Below, piece by piece: positions 9,322-18,622 of a stretch of DNA of 64,000 bases; within the stretch, counting starts at the first letter, position 1, and each line of letters opens with the position of its first letter. The stretch spans positions 496,001 through 560,000 of the forward strand of contig NZ_CP073096.1 in NCBI RefSeq assembly GCF_030503735.1, given 5' to 3'. The notes under the pieces were generated by a model that worked only from the letters and a program-made list of their open reading frames with translations, had not been told where the DNA came from and ran no database searches. The stretch comes from Corynebacterium tuberculostearicum (GTDB lineage Bacteria > Actinomycetota > Actinomycetes > Mycobacteriales > Mycobacteriaceae). A program made the translations under genes and the position numbers.

Positions 9322-10803
9322 ATGACCGAATTTTCCCAGCACAATAACGACGATCTCCTCGCCCGCGCGTTCCGCGATAACGACGCCCCGGCCGCGTCAG
9401 AGGCGACGCCCACCACCGGTGACCTTGACCTAGCAGAACGCAACGCCTTCCGCCGCGTCACCCGTGAGACCACCATCCGCGCCGAGGACACCACCGACGG
9501 CTATGAGGTGGAGTACCGCAAGCTACGCCTTGAGCGCGTCATTTTGGTTGGAGTGTGGACTGAGGGCACCGTAGCCGAGGTGGAAGCCACCATGGACGAG
9601 CTGGCGGCGCTGACCGAAACCGCCGGTGCCGAAGTCGTAGAGATGATCTACCAAAAGCGCGACAAACCAGACTCTGGTACCTTTATCGGTTCCGGCAAGG
9701 TTCAGGAGCTGCGCGACATCGTCGAGGCCACCGGCGCCGATACCGTGGTTTGCGATGGCGAGCTCAACCCCGGTCAGCTCACCGCACTCGAACGTGCTCT
9801 CAATACCAAGGTCATTGACCGCACGATGCTCATCCTTGATATCTTCGCTCAGCACGCCAAGTCCAAAGAAGGCAAGGCCCAAGTGTCCTTGGCGCAGCTG
9901 GAATACCTCTATACCCATACCCGCGGTTGGGGCGGCAACCTTTCGCGTCAGGCTGGCGGCCGTGCTGGCTCCAATGGCGGCGTGGGCCTGCGTGGTCCTG
10001 GTGAGACCAAGATCGAGACCGACCGGCGTCGCATCCGTACGGAGATGGCCCGCCTGCGCAAAGAACTGCGCGCAATGAAGACCGCGCGTGAGGTCAAACG
10101 CTCCAAGCGGCAGCGCTCCACCATCGCTCAGATTGCGATTGCCGGTTATACCAACGCCGGAAAGTCCTCGCTGATTAATGCCATGACCGGCGCTGGCGTG
10201 CTGGTGGAGGACGCGCTTTTTGCCACCTTGGATCCCACCACCCGCCGTGCCTCGCTTGCCGACGGCCGCCAAGTCGTCTTTACCGATACTGTCGGCTTTG
10301 TCCGCCACCTGCCCACGCAGCTAGTCGAGGCCTTCAAATCCACCCTCGAGGAGGTGCTGGCCGCCGATATTATGTTGCACGTGGTCGACGGCTCTGACCC
10401 ATTCCCGCTCAAGCAGATCGAGGCGGTAAACCAGGTAATTTATGACATCGTCTCTGCAACAGGCGAGCAAGCACCTCCCGAAATTATTGTGATCAATAAG
10501 ATCGACCAAGCCGATCCGCTGGTACTTGCTGAGTTGCGCCACGTTCTCGACCACGAGGATGTTGTCTACGTATCCGCGCGCACGGGCGAGGGAATCGATG
10601 AGCTGACCGCGCGCGTAGAGCTTTTCCTCAACTCCCGCGATAGCCACGTTAAACTGCAGGTTCCCTTCACCCGCGGCGATATTGTGGCGCGCGTACACGC
10701 CGAGGGCACGGTGCGCCACGAGGAATATACGGCCGATGGCACGCTTGTCGACGTCCGCCTTCCCGCCCCCACCGCCCGCGAACTCGCCGAATTCATCGTG
10801 TAG
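9322..10803 (+). CDS. hflX: Ribosome-associated GTPase HflX
   Basis: GTPase that binds the 50S subunit and splits stalled ribosomes. The N-terminal HflX domain includes FIGSGKVQEL and GDGEL-like VVCDGELNPGQL. The Gly-rich linker with RGPGETKIETDRR is followed by the G domain: G1 GYTNAGKSSL, G2 DPTTRRASL, G3 DTVGFVRHLP, G4 NKID. Length is about 493 residues. ATG 9322 (MTEFSQHN) is preferred over ATG 9310 four codons upstream. In mycobacteria hflX also follows the miaA-dapF group. Confidence 0.96.
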   Translation: MTEFSQHNNDDLLARAFRDNDAPAASEATPTTGDLDLAERNAFRRVTRETTIRAEDTTDGYEVEYRKLRLERVILVGVWTEGTVAEVEATMDELAALTETAGAEVVEMIYQKRDKPDSGTFIGSGKVQELRDIVEATGADTVVCDGELNPGQLTALERALNTKVIDRTMLILDIFAQHAKSKEGKAQVSLAQLEYLYTHTRGWGGNLSRQAGGRAGSNGGVGLRGPGETKIETDRRRIRTEMARLRKELRAMKTAREVKRSKRQRSTIAQIAIAGYTNAGKSSLINAMTGAGVLVEDALFATLDPTTRRASLADGRQVVFTDTVGFVRHLPTQLVEAFKSTLEEVLAADIMLHVVDGSDPFPLKQIEAVNQVIYDIVSATGEQAPPEIIVINKIDQADPLVLAELRHVLDHEDVVYVSARTGEGIDELTARVELFLNSRDSHVKLQVPFTRGDIVARVHAEGTVRHEEYTADGTLVDVRLPAPTARELAEFIV

Positions 10804-10846
10804 GAAGTTTCTTAAAACCGGCTCCGGTGATCCATAATTAAGGCTC

Positions 10847-12127
10847 GTGAGCTTAAAAGGTTGGACTGTCCACGGAGACGGTAAAAAGATTGCACCGGGC
10901 GCAGTCGTAGCGCCGGAAGAACGACTTAGTTGGGGCCGTACCATCGGCATCGGCATGCAGCACGTGGTAGCCATGTTCGGTGCCACGCTGTTGGTTCCTA
11001 CCCTGACCGGATTCCCCGTCAATACGACGCTGCTCTTTTCCGGCCTCGGAACCATTTTGTTCCTGCTTATCACCCGCAACCGGTTGCCGTCTTACCTCGG
11101 CTCTTCCTTTGCGTTTATCGCGCCGCTGTCGGCTTCGCAGCAGTACGGTATCGCCGCGCAGGCAGGCTCCATTTTGGTTACTGGCCTCGTCTTGGCCGCG
11201 GTGGGTGTGGCCGTAAAGATCGCCGGCCGCCGCGTGCTCGATTCCGTCATGCCGCCGGCCGTGACCGGGGCGATTGTGGCGCTCATCGGCCTGAACTTGG
11301 CACCGAATGCAGCCGAGAACTTTGCCTCCCAGCCGCTCGTGGCGGCGGTGACGCTGCTCGTCATCCTGCTGGCTACCGTCGCCGGGCGCGGCATGGTCTC
11401 GCGCCTATCTATCCTGCTCGGTGTGGTCGCTGGCTGGGTCTTCGCTGCGCTTACCGGCAACCTAGGCGATGACGCCGTCGCGGCCATCGATGCCGCCCCG
11501 TGGGTGGGCCTGCCGGAATTCCACGCGCCTTCCTTCAACATTTCCGCCATCGCCGTGGCGCTTCCCGTGCTGGTGGTGCTCATCGCGGAAAACGTCGGCC
11601 ACGTCAAAGCGGTCTCCGAGATGACCAAGCGCGACCTCGATGACCTAGCCGGTGACGCTCTGATTGCCGATGGTCTCGCGTCCACCCTTGCCGGCGGCTT
11701 CGGTGGCTCGGGTACCACGACTTACGCCGAAAACATTGGCGTGATGGCTGCCACCCGCGTTTATTCCACGGCCGCGTACTGGGTAGCAGCCTTTACCGCC
11801 ATCCTTTTAGCTTTCGTGCCGAAGTTTGGAGCGCTGATTTTTACTATCCCGACCGGCGTTCTCGGTGGCGCCTGCATCGTTCTTTACGGACTCATCGGCA
11901 TGCTGGGCGTGCGCATCTGGATGGACAATAAGGTCAATTTCAATAATCCGGTCAATCTGACTGCGGCCGCAGTGGCACTCATTGCCGGCATAGGCAACCT
12001 GACCTTAACTGTTGGCGGGGTCTCCCTCGAGGGCATTGCTTGGGGTTCGGTGGGTATCATCGTGGCTTATCCGATTATGAAGAAGCTGTACGATTCCGTC
12101 GGCGAGGGCCATAGCGCCAAGTACTAA
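10847..12127 (+). CDS. NCS2-family uracil/xanthine permease
   Basis: A 426-residue polytopic proton symporter for nucleobases, with about 14 hydrophobic segments. The NCS2 signature is present: IGMQHVVAMFGATLLVP at the N-terminus and GSGTTTYAENIGVMAATRV after helix 8. The most likely substrate is uracil (UraA-like), though xanthine/uric-acid members share the motifs. The start is GTG. It follows hflX by 43 bases on the same strand but is probably functionally separate. Confidence 0.92.
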   Translation: MSLKGWTVHGDGKKIAPGAVVAPEERLSWGRTIGIGMQHVVAMFGATLLVPTLTGFPVNTTLLFSGLGTILFLLITRNRLPSYLGSSFAFIAPLSASQQYGIAAQAGSILVTGLVLAAVGVAVKIAGRRVLDSVMPPAVTGAIVALIGLNLAPNAAENFASQPLVAAVTLLVILLATVAGRGMVSRLSILLGVVAGWVFAALTGNLGDDAVAAIDAAPWVGLPEFHAPSFNISAIAVALPVLVVLIAENVGHVKAVSEMTKRDLDDLAGDALIADGLASTLAGGFGGSGTTTYAENIGVMAATRVYSTAAYWVAAFTAILLAFVPKFGALIFTIPTGVLGGACIVLYGLIGMLGVRIWMDNKVNFNNPVNLTAAAVALIAGIGNLTLTVGGVSLEGIAWGSVGIIVAYPIMKKLYDSVGEGHSAKY

Positions 12128-12136
12128 TTTCCCAGC

Positions 12137-12145
12137 TGTGGATAA
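12137..12145 (-). promoter_or_regulatory. Perfect DnaA box (reverse)
   Basis: TGTGGATAA is the exact complement of the DnaA-box consensus TTATCCACA. It faces the second box 60 bases away in the gap between the permease and the HNH gene. Confidence 0.6.
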
Positions 12146-12196
12146 CTGCCCGTCGCGCGGCCGCGGCGGGCATTGTTGTTGATGGGCCAACGCGGG

Positions 12197-12205
12197 TTAT
12201 CCACA
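12197..12205 (+). promoter_or_regulatory. Perfect DnaA box (forward)
   Basis: TTATCCACA matches the DnaA-box consensus at all nine positions and is inverted relative to the first box. Between the two lies a GC-rich inverted repeat (GCCCG...CGGGC). Confidence 0.6.
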
Positions 12206-12258
12206 CCGCGCCGGTGCGTGGCTCGCGCAGGCTTGCGGGGGCTGTTTAACTCAGCGGC

Positions 12259-13248
12259 ATGACCGCATTGGACGCATACTTAAACGCCGTGAGCACCGGC
12301 ATGGACATCGTCGCCGCCGCTCAAGGCCTTAGCGATCGTCAGCTCATTGCGCGAGGTGCCTCCGATATAGCCGCGCGCGACCTGCTGCGTCTATGCGATA
12401 CCTACTTCGGCCGGTGCGGCTTTGCCGCCAAACAGCGAGCGGCGCGGCAGACTCGGCACCCCCTTGACGTGCTACTGCTGATTGAAAAATATGCCCTGCG
12501 CTTGCCGACGCAGCGCGATGCCTGGACCCTGCGCTCCGAACTGTGTGCCTTTCGCGGCAGCGCCACCGCCCTGGAAAAGCGTGCCCGTGCTTTGGTACGC
12601 GAACTGCGACCGCGCCGCGCACCAGAAAAGGGCGTGCGCATTACCCGTCGTTCCGGTGGCCCGTGGTCGCTAACGATTACCGGGGATTCGGCCGATGTGG
12701 CGGATATGCATGCCGCATTAGATGCCAATAAGCCGTTGGAATCTGCCAAAGACCTCTTTTTCGGCAAGGCGGATGCGTCGCGCACAACGGTGACGACGCA
12801 GGTGGTTCTCACCCTTGAGGAGCTCGACTGCATAGTTGACGGTGGGGGCGAGGAAATCACCCTCCAGCTCACCAACGGCGCTCGAATGACAGGCGCAGAG
12901 CTGGTGGCACGCACACTGAGCGACCACGGCTATGTCACCCTCGTACACCCGCACGAGGGGCCGGTAAACCTCTACCGAACCTCGCGGCTAGCCAATGACA
13001 AACAACGGCTGATGGCGGCTGCTGTCAATCCTGTCTGCCCCTGGGATAGCTGCAACTTTCCCGCTGATAAATGCCAAATTCACCACCTAAGAGCCTGGAA
13101 GGACGGCGGCGAGACTAACGCTGCGAACCTCACGACGTGCTGTCCCTACCACAACGGCGTTAACGACGATGACCCTAACGCTCCGCCTAGCCGAGGCCGG
13201 CTTGCCCGGGTGAGCGGGCAGGTGAAATGGGTGCCACCGTGGGGATAG
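12259..13248 (+). CDS. HNH endonuclease-domain protein
   Basis: A 329-residue protein of the multi-copy actinobacterial DUF222/HNH type. The C-terminal HNH domain shows a zinc-ribbon-like CPWDSCNFPADKCQIHHLR, then WKDGGETNAANLTTCCPYHN, giving the ββα-metal HNH core (HH...N...H) with paired cysteines. The N-terminal 200 residues are helical and poorly conserved. Such proteins are common and often variable between strains. Whether it acts in mobile DNA, repair or nothing is unknown. The ATG lies about 50 bases after the second DnaA box. Confidence 0.85.
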   Translation: MTALDAYLNAVSTGMDIVAAAQGLSDRQLIARGASDIAARDLLRLCDTYFGRCGFAAKQRAARQTRHPLDVLLLIEKYALRLPTQRDAWTLRSELCAFRGSATALEKRARALVRELRPRRAPEKGVRITRRSGGPWSLTITGDSADVADMHAALDANKPLESAKDLFFGKADASRTTVTTQVVLTLEELDCIVDGGGEEITLQLTNGARMTGAELVARTLSDHGYVTLVHPHEGPVNLYRTSRLANDKQRLMAAAVNPVCPWDSCNFPADKCQIHHLRAWKDGGETNAANLTTCCPYHNGVNDDDPNAPPSRGRLARVSGQVKWVPPWG

Positions 13249-13268
13249 GTGGCGTCGGTAAGCGAAAA

Positions 13269-13293
13269 GCTCCCCACCGCACGGGTGGGGAGC
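13269..13293 (-). terminator. Terminator of ptsH
   Basis: A 10-bp perfect stem (GCTCCCCACC / GGTGGGGAGC) is followed on the minus strand by CTTTTCG. It lies between the convergent HNH gene and ptsH and could serve both. Confidence 0.8.
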
Positions 13294-13316
13294 CTAAAGT
13301 CGAACCGTTTTAGAGC

Positions 13317-13586
13317 TTAGGAAGCATCCAAGTCCTTCTCGATGAGAGCAGCAATCTTTTCCACTGCTTCTTCGTTATCAGAGGTAACGGTCACCTCATC
13401 GCCCTGTTCTGCACCAAGAGCCATGATCATCAGGGAAGAGGCAGCGTCGGTCTCATCCTCATCATCGTCACCAACCAGGTTAAGGAAGATATCCTCATCG
13501 AACTCGCCAGCAGCGTCTGCGATAATGGATGCGGGACGTGCGTGCAGGCCTACGGAGGAGCCAACCTTTACAGTCTTGGAAGCCAT
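13317..13586 (-). CDS. ptsH: Phosphocarrier protein HPr
   Basis: Cytoplasmic PTS phosphocarrier, 89 residues, passing phosphate from enzyme I to sugar-specific EIIA. The phosphorylated His15 is in GLHARPAS. The region of regulatory Ser46 reads DAASSLMIMALG, so a serine is present, although corynebacteria lack classic HPr-kinase control. There is an unusually acidic insert (GDDDEDETD). Last gene of the fruK-ptsF-ptsH operon, 53 bases after ptsF. Confidence 0.97.
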   Translation of the reverse strand: MASKTVKVGSSVGLHARPASIIADAAGEFDEDIFLNLVGDDDEDETDAASSLMIMALGAEQGDEVTVTSDNEEAVEKIAALIEKDLDAS

Positions 13587-13639
13587 GGAAATATCCTTTC
13601 TTACGGGGATTTTTACAATCCAGTGTACGAGTGTTTGGT

Positions 13640-15742
13640 TTATGCTGCCACGTTCTGGAGGGCTTCTTCGACGGCCTTATTGGGCCAGAACTGCTTCATC
13701 GCCAGCACCGCTGCGGTCGAGACAACCACGCCGGCCGCAATGGCAACGAGGTAACCCCAGAACGGGTCGATGGCGAAGAAGACGAACACGCCACCGTGCG
13801 GAGCACGGGAACCGACCGACAGAGCCATCGAAATCGCGCCAGTTACCGCGCCGCCGGCCATCATCGAAGGGATGACGCGGAACGGGTCGGCCGCTGCGAA
13901 CGGAATGGCTCCTTCGGAAACGAAGGACAAGCCCAGGAGCCAAGCAGACTTGCCGTTTTCCTGTTCGGCAGGGGTAAACAGCGACTTGCGGATGAACGTG
14001 GCTAGCGACAGTGCAATCGGTGCGACCATGCCGGAAGCCATGACGGCGGCCATGATCTGCATGGAGGATTCGTCACCGGTGGAAAGCCCGGCCGTCGCGA
14101 AGAGGTAGGCAGCCTTATTGACTGGGCCGCCCAGGTCGAAGCACATCATCAAGCCGAGGATGATACCAAGGAGCACGGCCGAGGAGCCGGACATAGACGA
14201 TAGCCAATTTTGCAGGCCGTCCATGATGGCTGCCAACGGTGCACCCAGCAGCAGGTACATTGCAAGGCCGACGACTAGCGAGGTAAGCAGCGGGATAATG
14301 ACGACCGGCATGAGCGAGCCTAGCCAGCGTGGCACTTTCCAACTGCCAATCCACATGGCGATAAAGCCCGCCAGAAGACCAGTTACCAGGCCACCGATGA
14401 AGCCAGCGCCCAAGGTGACTGCGATCGCGCCGCCCGCGAAGCCCGGGGCGATGCCCGGACGGCCGGCGAGCGCGTAGGCGATATAGCCCGACAGTGCGGC
14501 GACGATAAAGCCCATAGCCGCTTGGCCGACGGCGAAGAGAACAGCGCCGAGATAGAGCAAGAACCCGGAGCGCTCGAAGTGTATGAGTTCGCCGTCAACG
14601 GTCACGTCATGGCCGGGGAGGTTGCCGAGCGAAAAGTCCGTCGATAGTGCTTGCCAACCATTTGCCATATCGGCACCACCGAAAAGGAAGCCGAGGGCGA
14701 GCAGCAGACCACCGGCCGCGACGAACGGGACCATATAAGACACGCCGGTCATAATGGCTTGCTGGATGCGCTTGCCCCAACCAAGAGACTTGCCTTCTTC
14801 TTCCGCATCGGCACGGGTAGCGGTGCCGGAGACCTTATGCGCGTGGGGGTTGTGCGCGGCTGCGATCGCCTCGTCGAGCATCGTGCCAGGTTCATTGATG
14901 GCGCGTTTGACACCAGATTCGATAACCGGCTTGCCAGCGAAGCGCTCGCGATCGCGCACGCCGACGTCCGTGGCGAAGATAACTGCATCGGCCGCGTCGA
15001 TGGTGGCTTGAGAGACAGACTCATTATTTGACGAGCCTTGGGTCTCTACGGTCAGCGAGACGTCGTCACGCTCGGCTGCGGTCTGGGTCAGCGCGTCGGC
15101 GGCCATGTAGGTGTGGGCGATGCCGGTGGGGCAGGCGGTGATGGCCACGATGCGGGTGACATCGGCCGAAGATTCTGCGTTGATAGGGGTTGCGGCCGAG
15201 GGCGCGGCGGCACCGGCACCGGTTGCGGCAGTGCCGGCAGCAGCTCCCTGGGCGGCCGGTTCTTCGGCTGGCTTCTTCTTTGGCTTTTCTGCGTTGACTA
15301 CGTCCAGTACGAGACGGACGATTTCTTCCTTGGTGGGCGCGTTGCGCAGGGACTCGAGGAAGTCCTTCCGCACTAGAGCGCGGGCTAACTTGGACAAAAT
15401 CTTCAGGTGGGCCTTGCCGCCACCGGCCGGGGCCGCGATGAGGAAGACGAGCTGGGCGTCACCGTCAGGGCCGGAGAAATCCACGCCGCGGCTTAAGCGG
15501 GCGAACGCGAGGGTGGGTTCTGTCACGGCCTCGGAGCGGCAGTGCGGGATGGCAACGCCACCGGGCACGCCGGTTCCGGCTTTAGCCTCGCGGTCGATGG
15601 CGGGATGTGCCAAACCGGCGATGTCGGTGGCTCGGCCGGTGTCATGGACCAGCGTGGCCAGGTTGGTGATGACGGAGTCAACGCTGTCGCCGAAGTCGGC
15701 GTCGAGCGCGACTAGGTCGGTAGTGATAAGGTCGGAAGCCAT
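13640..15742 (-). CDS. ptsF: PTS fructose-specific EIIABC component
   Basis: Membrane permease and kinase for fructose, giving fructose 1-phosphate for FruK. Domains in order: EIIA (phospho-His67 in AIPHCRSEAV), an Ala/Pro/Lys-rich linker (about 152-190), EIIB (phospho-Cys204 in ITACPTGIAHTYMAADAL), and EIIC with eight to ten membrane segments. At 700 residues this is the usual A-B-C fusion. The start has AAGGAG ten bases ahead and is 14 bases after fruK. Synteny with ptsH, fruK and ptsI matches C. glutamicum. Confidence 0.96.
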   Translation of the reverse strand: MASDLITTDLVALDADFGDSVDSVITNLATLVHDTGRATDIAGLAHPAIDREAKAGTGVPGGVAIPHCRSEAVTEPTLAFARLSRGVDFSGPDGDAQLVFLIAAPAGGGKAHLKILSKLARALVRKDFLESLRNAPTKEEIVRLVLDVVNAEKPKKKPAEEPAAQGAAAGTAATGAGAAAPSAATPINAESSADVTRIVAITACPTGIAHTYMAADALTQTAAERDDVSLTVETQGSSNNESVSQATIDAADAVIFATDVGVRDRERFAGKPVIESGVKRAINEPGTMLDEAIAAAHNPHAHKVSGTATRADAEEEGKSLGWGKRIQQAIMTGVSYMVPFVAAGGLLLALGFLFGGADMANGWQALSTDFSLGNLPGHDVTVDGELIHFERSGFLLYLGAVLFAVGQAAMGFIVAALSGYIAYALAGRPGIAPGFAGGAIAVTLGAGFIGGLVTGLLAGFIAMWIGSWKVPRWLGSLMPVVIIPLLTSLVVGLAMYLLLGAPLAAIMDGLQNWLSSMSGSSAVLLGIILGLMMCFDLGGPVNKAAYLFATAGLSTGDESSMQIMAAVMASGMVAPIALSLATFIRKSLFTPAEQENGKSAWLLGLSFVSEGAIPFAAADPFRVIPSMMAGGAVTGAISMALSVGSRAPHGGVFVFFAIDPFWGYLVAIAAGVVVSTAAVLAMKQFWPNKAVEEALQNVAA

Positions 15743-15755
15743 GTTTAGGCACTCC

Positions 15756-16721
15756 TTAGGCTAGCGAGTTTACGGGGGTATGTGCGATATCGAGTTCTTC
15801 TGGGCGGGGGAATTGGGTGCCTTGTTTGGATGCAGCCGCAGTTCCGTAGGCCACCGACTGCGCGAGGCTATCGGCCGGCGACTTACCGGCGGTGCGGCCA
15901 AGAAGGTATCCGGCGAGCGCGGCGTCACCGGCGCCTACGGTGGATTTCACCGTTGCTGGCGGGGGAGTTGCAGCCCAAGCGCCGTCCGCGGTAACCAGCA
16001 CCGCGCCGGCACCGCCAAGAGTGACGAGTACCTCTGCGATGCCCTGCTTGACGACGTCCCGGGCCGCCCGAACAACCTCCGAGTACTCGCCGCGTGCGGC
16101 CTGGTCTTCCAGTTCGCGGCCGTCGGTTCCGGTGAGCTGGCCGAGCTCTAATCCATTGGGCTTAATGAGATCCGGCGCAGCAGAATTGAGGCTTTCGCCA
16201 ATGGCCTGCATTGGGGCATCTGACGTATCGACGGCAATGCGAGCCTGTGGTGCGGCCGCGCGGACTGCGGAGATGAGGTCGCAATACCAATCGGTGTTAA
16301 CGCCACGCGGCAGGGAGCCGGCTAGAACCACCCACTCGGAGGCAAGGGCGCGGGCGGTGAGCTCGGAGGCAATGGCGTGGGAGTCGGCGTCGGAAAGCAC
16401 AGGGCCTGGACCGTTGACCTTGGTGGTAGTGCCATCAGGCTCTGTGATGGTGGTATTGACTCGAACTGTGCCGTCCATGGGGATTGCAGAGGAAGGCAGC
16501 CCGGCCGAGTGGATGAGATTCAGGAAAGAATCGGAGTCGTGGGCCGGGAAAAGAGCCAAGGATTGCTCGCCGGCCAAGTGCACGGCATGGGTGACGTTTA
16601 CACCCTTGCCGCCAGCAACCTGTGTGACCTCGCTGGCGCGGTGGACATCACCGGAGGTCAAAGGCTCGCTGAGGACAAGGGTGGCGTCGATACTGGGATT
16701 GGGGGTCAGCGTGAGAATCAA
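15756..16721 (-). CDS. fruK: 1-phosphofructokinase
   Basis: PfkB-family kinase converting fructose 1-phosphate to fructose 1,6-bisphosphate. Visible motifs: LTPNPSIDATL at the N-terminus, VAGGKGVNV (sugar-binding) and TVGAGDAALAGYLLG (anion hole and catalytic Asp). Start is TTG with AAGGGA nine bases upstream. First gene of the fruK-ptsF-ptsH operon, divergent from ptsI. The fruR regulator that sits between these genes in C. glutamicum is absent here. Confidence 0.95.
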   Translation of the reverse strand: MILTLTPNPSIDATLVLSEPLTSGDVHRASEVTQVAGGKGVNVTHAVHLAGEQSLALFPAHDSDSFLNLIHSAGLPSSAIPMDGTVRVNTTITEPDGTTTKVNGPGPVLSDADSHAIASELTARALASEWVVLAGSLPRGVNTDWYCDLISAVRAAAPQARIAVDTSDAPMQAIGESLNSAAPDLIKPNGLELGQLTGTDGRELEDQAARGEYSEVVRAARDVVKQGIAEVLVTLGGAGAVLVTADGAWAATPPPATVKSTVGAGDAALAGYLLGRTAGKSPADSLAQSVAYGTAAASKQGTQFPRPEELDIAHTPVNSLA

Positions 16722-16806
16722 GTGGTCCCTTTCGCAGGTTGTATATTGGGGGTCGAACGCCGCTGGAGAGAAACTTAGGGCATGGCCCGCCCTTAATGTT
16801 GATTCT

Positions 16807-16823
16807 TGTCCGATTGTGTCCGA
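16807..16823 (+). promoter_or_regulatory. Candidate SugR operator (TGTCCGA direct repeat)
   Basis: Two copies of TGTCCGA start ten bases apart, one helical turn, in the fruK/ptsI divergent region and just upstream of the ptsI promoter. A third copy lies upstream of sugR at 19631-19637. SugR is known to repress PTS genes and itself in C. glutamicum. The link to this heptamer is inferred. Confidence 0.45.
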
Positions 16824-16841
16824 AAGTCAACAGAATTCCTG

Positions 16842-16850
16842 TGGTATACA
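16842..16850 (+). promoter_or_regulatory. Candidate ptsI extended -10
   Basis: TGGTATACA is an extended -10 (TGnTATAnT-like) about 70 bases before the ptsI start. No good -35 accompanies it. Confidence 0.4.
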
Positions 16851-16918
16851 TTGCTTTTCTATCCGGTTTGTGGTGTTCTGGAAGTTAATAGACCGCTATC
16901 TTCGAAGGAAGTACGCTC

Positions 16919-18607
16919 ATGGAAAACGCGTCTGAGTCCACAATTAAAGGCACCGGAGTCGTTGCTGGAGTCGCCTACGCTGAAGCCGTGTGGGTCCGCC
17001 CTCGCCCGGCCCTGCCAACGGAGGGGAGCATCGACCCAGAGCAAGCGAGTGAATCAGAATATGACCGCTTTCTTGCGGCGGTAGATACGGTAGCTGGCCG
17101 CCTAGAGCAGCGTGCAGCCGCCGCAGAAGGCCAGGCGGCGGAAGTTCTCACCGCGACGGCCGGCATGGTCAAGGACCGTGGCTGGCATAAGGCTGTACGC
17201 AAGAATATCCGCACCGGAAGGAATGCGGAGTTCGCTACTGTCGGCGCCACCGATAAGTTTGTCACCATGTTCGAGGCTGCCGGCGGCGTGATGGCCGAGC
17301 GCACTACCGACCTGAAGGATGTGCGCGACCGCGTCATTGCAGAACTGCGCGGCGAGGATGAGCCAGGGCTGCCGTTGGTAGACGGCGAGGCCGTGCTCTT
17401 CGCTGATGACTTGGCCCCGGCCGATACTGCGACGCTGGATACCAAACACATCAAGGCCCTTGTCACCGAGCTGGGCGGCCCCACTAGCCACACGGCTATC
17501 ATCGCTCGCCAGCTGGATATTCCGTGCATCGTAGCGGTCGGCTCTGCGTTGACCGATATTGAAAGCGGCACGCTGGTATTCGTAGATGGCGCGGTTGGCA
17601 CCGTGACCTGTGGTGCCGACGAAGAGGCTTCTTCTAAGGCAGTGGCCGAGTACCGCGAGCGCGCAGCACGCGTTGCCCAGTGGCGTGGACCTGCTGAAAC
17701 CAAGGATGGCCACCGCGTGCAGTTGCTTGCCAACGTTGCCGATGGCAACGCCGCCCGCATCGCTTCCGAGTCTCAAGCGGAGGGCATCGGTCTATACCGA
17801 ACGGAGTTGTCCTTCCTATCTGCTAGCGAGGAGCCCAGCGTAGAAGACCAAGCCAAGATTTATGGCAAAGTATTCAACGCTTTCCCCGAATCCAAGGTTG
17901 TTGTGCGTACTTTGGATGCTGGCTCCGATAAGCCAATCTCTTATGCCACGCTGACCTCTGAGGAGAACCCAGCCTTGGGCGTGCGCGGATTGCGTATCGC
18001 GCGCGATAATGAGGCTCTGCTAACCCGCCAGCTTGACGCGATTGCGCAGGCGGCCGAGGCCCGCGACGAAAACGCCTCTACCTGGGTTATGGCTCCGATG
18101 GTGGCGACCTCCACCGAAGCGCAGTGGTTTGCCAACCTATGCCGAGAGCGCGGACTGACCGCCGGTGCCATGATTGAAGTGCCGGCCGCGGCGCTCATGG
18201 CGGATAAAATTATGCCGCACCTTGACTTCGTGTCCATTGGTACCAATGACCTTACCCAGTACACGATGGCGGCGGACCGCCTGTCTCCGCAGCTTGCTTA
18301 CCTCACCGACCCATGGCAGCCGGCCGTGCTTCGCCTTATCCAGCACACTTGCATCGTGGGCCAGGCTAATAACGTCGCGGTGGGTGTATGCGGCGAAGCG
18401 GCAGCGGACCCGATGCTAGCGTGCGTCCTAACCGGTCTGGGCGTAAATTCGCTATCTGCTGCTTCGACTGCAGTGGCAGGCGTTGGTGCTCAGTTGGCAG
18501 AAGTTTCCCTGGAACAGTGCCAGCAGGTTGCTGAGGTAGCGCTGGACGCCGAGAGCCCAGATGCTGCCCGCACCGCAGTGGTGGAGCGCATGGAGTCCTT
18601 CGCCTAA
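16919..18607 (+). CDS. ptsI: PTS enzyme I (phosphoenolpyruvate-protein phosphotransferase)
   Basis: Cytoplasmic enzyme I, which takes phosphate from PEP and passes it to HPr. The active-site His191 is in GGPTSHTAIIARQ. The PEP-binding barrel shows GIGLYRTELSFL, MAPMVAT and DFVSIGTNDLTQYTMAADR, and the catalytic Cys lies in GVCGEAAADP. At 562 residues it is normal length. The ATG has GAAGGA nine bases upstream. It is transcribed away from fruK-ptsF-ptsH and is convergent with sugR. Confidence 0.97.
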   Translation: MENASESTIKGTGVVAGVAYAEAVWVRPRPALPTEGSIDPEQASESEYDRFLAAVDTVAGRLEQRAAAAEGQAAEVLTATAGMVKDRGWHKAVRKNIRTGRNAEFATVGATDKFVTMFEAAGGVMAERTTDLKDVRDRVIAELRGEDEPGLPLVDGEAVLFADDLAPADTATLDTKHIKALVTELGGPTSHTAIIARQLDIPCIVAVGSALTDIESGTLVFVDGAVGTVTCGADEEASSKAVAEYRERAARVAQWRGPAETKDGHRVQLLANVADGNAARIASESQAEGIGLYRTELSFLSASEEPSVEDQAKIYGKVFNAFPESKVVVRTLDAGSDKPISYATLTSEENPALGVRGLRIARDNEALLTRQLDAIAQAAEARDENASTWVMAPMVATSTEAQWFANLCRERGLTAGAMIEVPAAALMADKIMPHLDFVSIGTNDLTQYTMAADRLSPQLAYLTDPWQPAVLRLIQHTCIVGQANNVAVGVCGEAAADPMLACVLTGLGVNSLSAASTAVAGVGAQLAEVSLEQCQQVAEVALDAESPDAARTAVVERMESFA

Positions 18608-18622
18608 CTGGGCGGTAGGGTG

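Noticed and set aside
15747..15760. TTAGGCTAGC as a DtxR box before ptsF
   Set aside because: Matches only the left half of the 19-base DtxR consensus and lies in the ribosome-site region.
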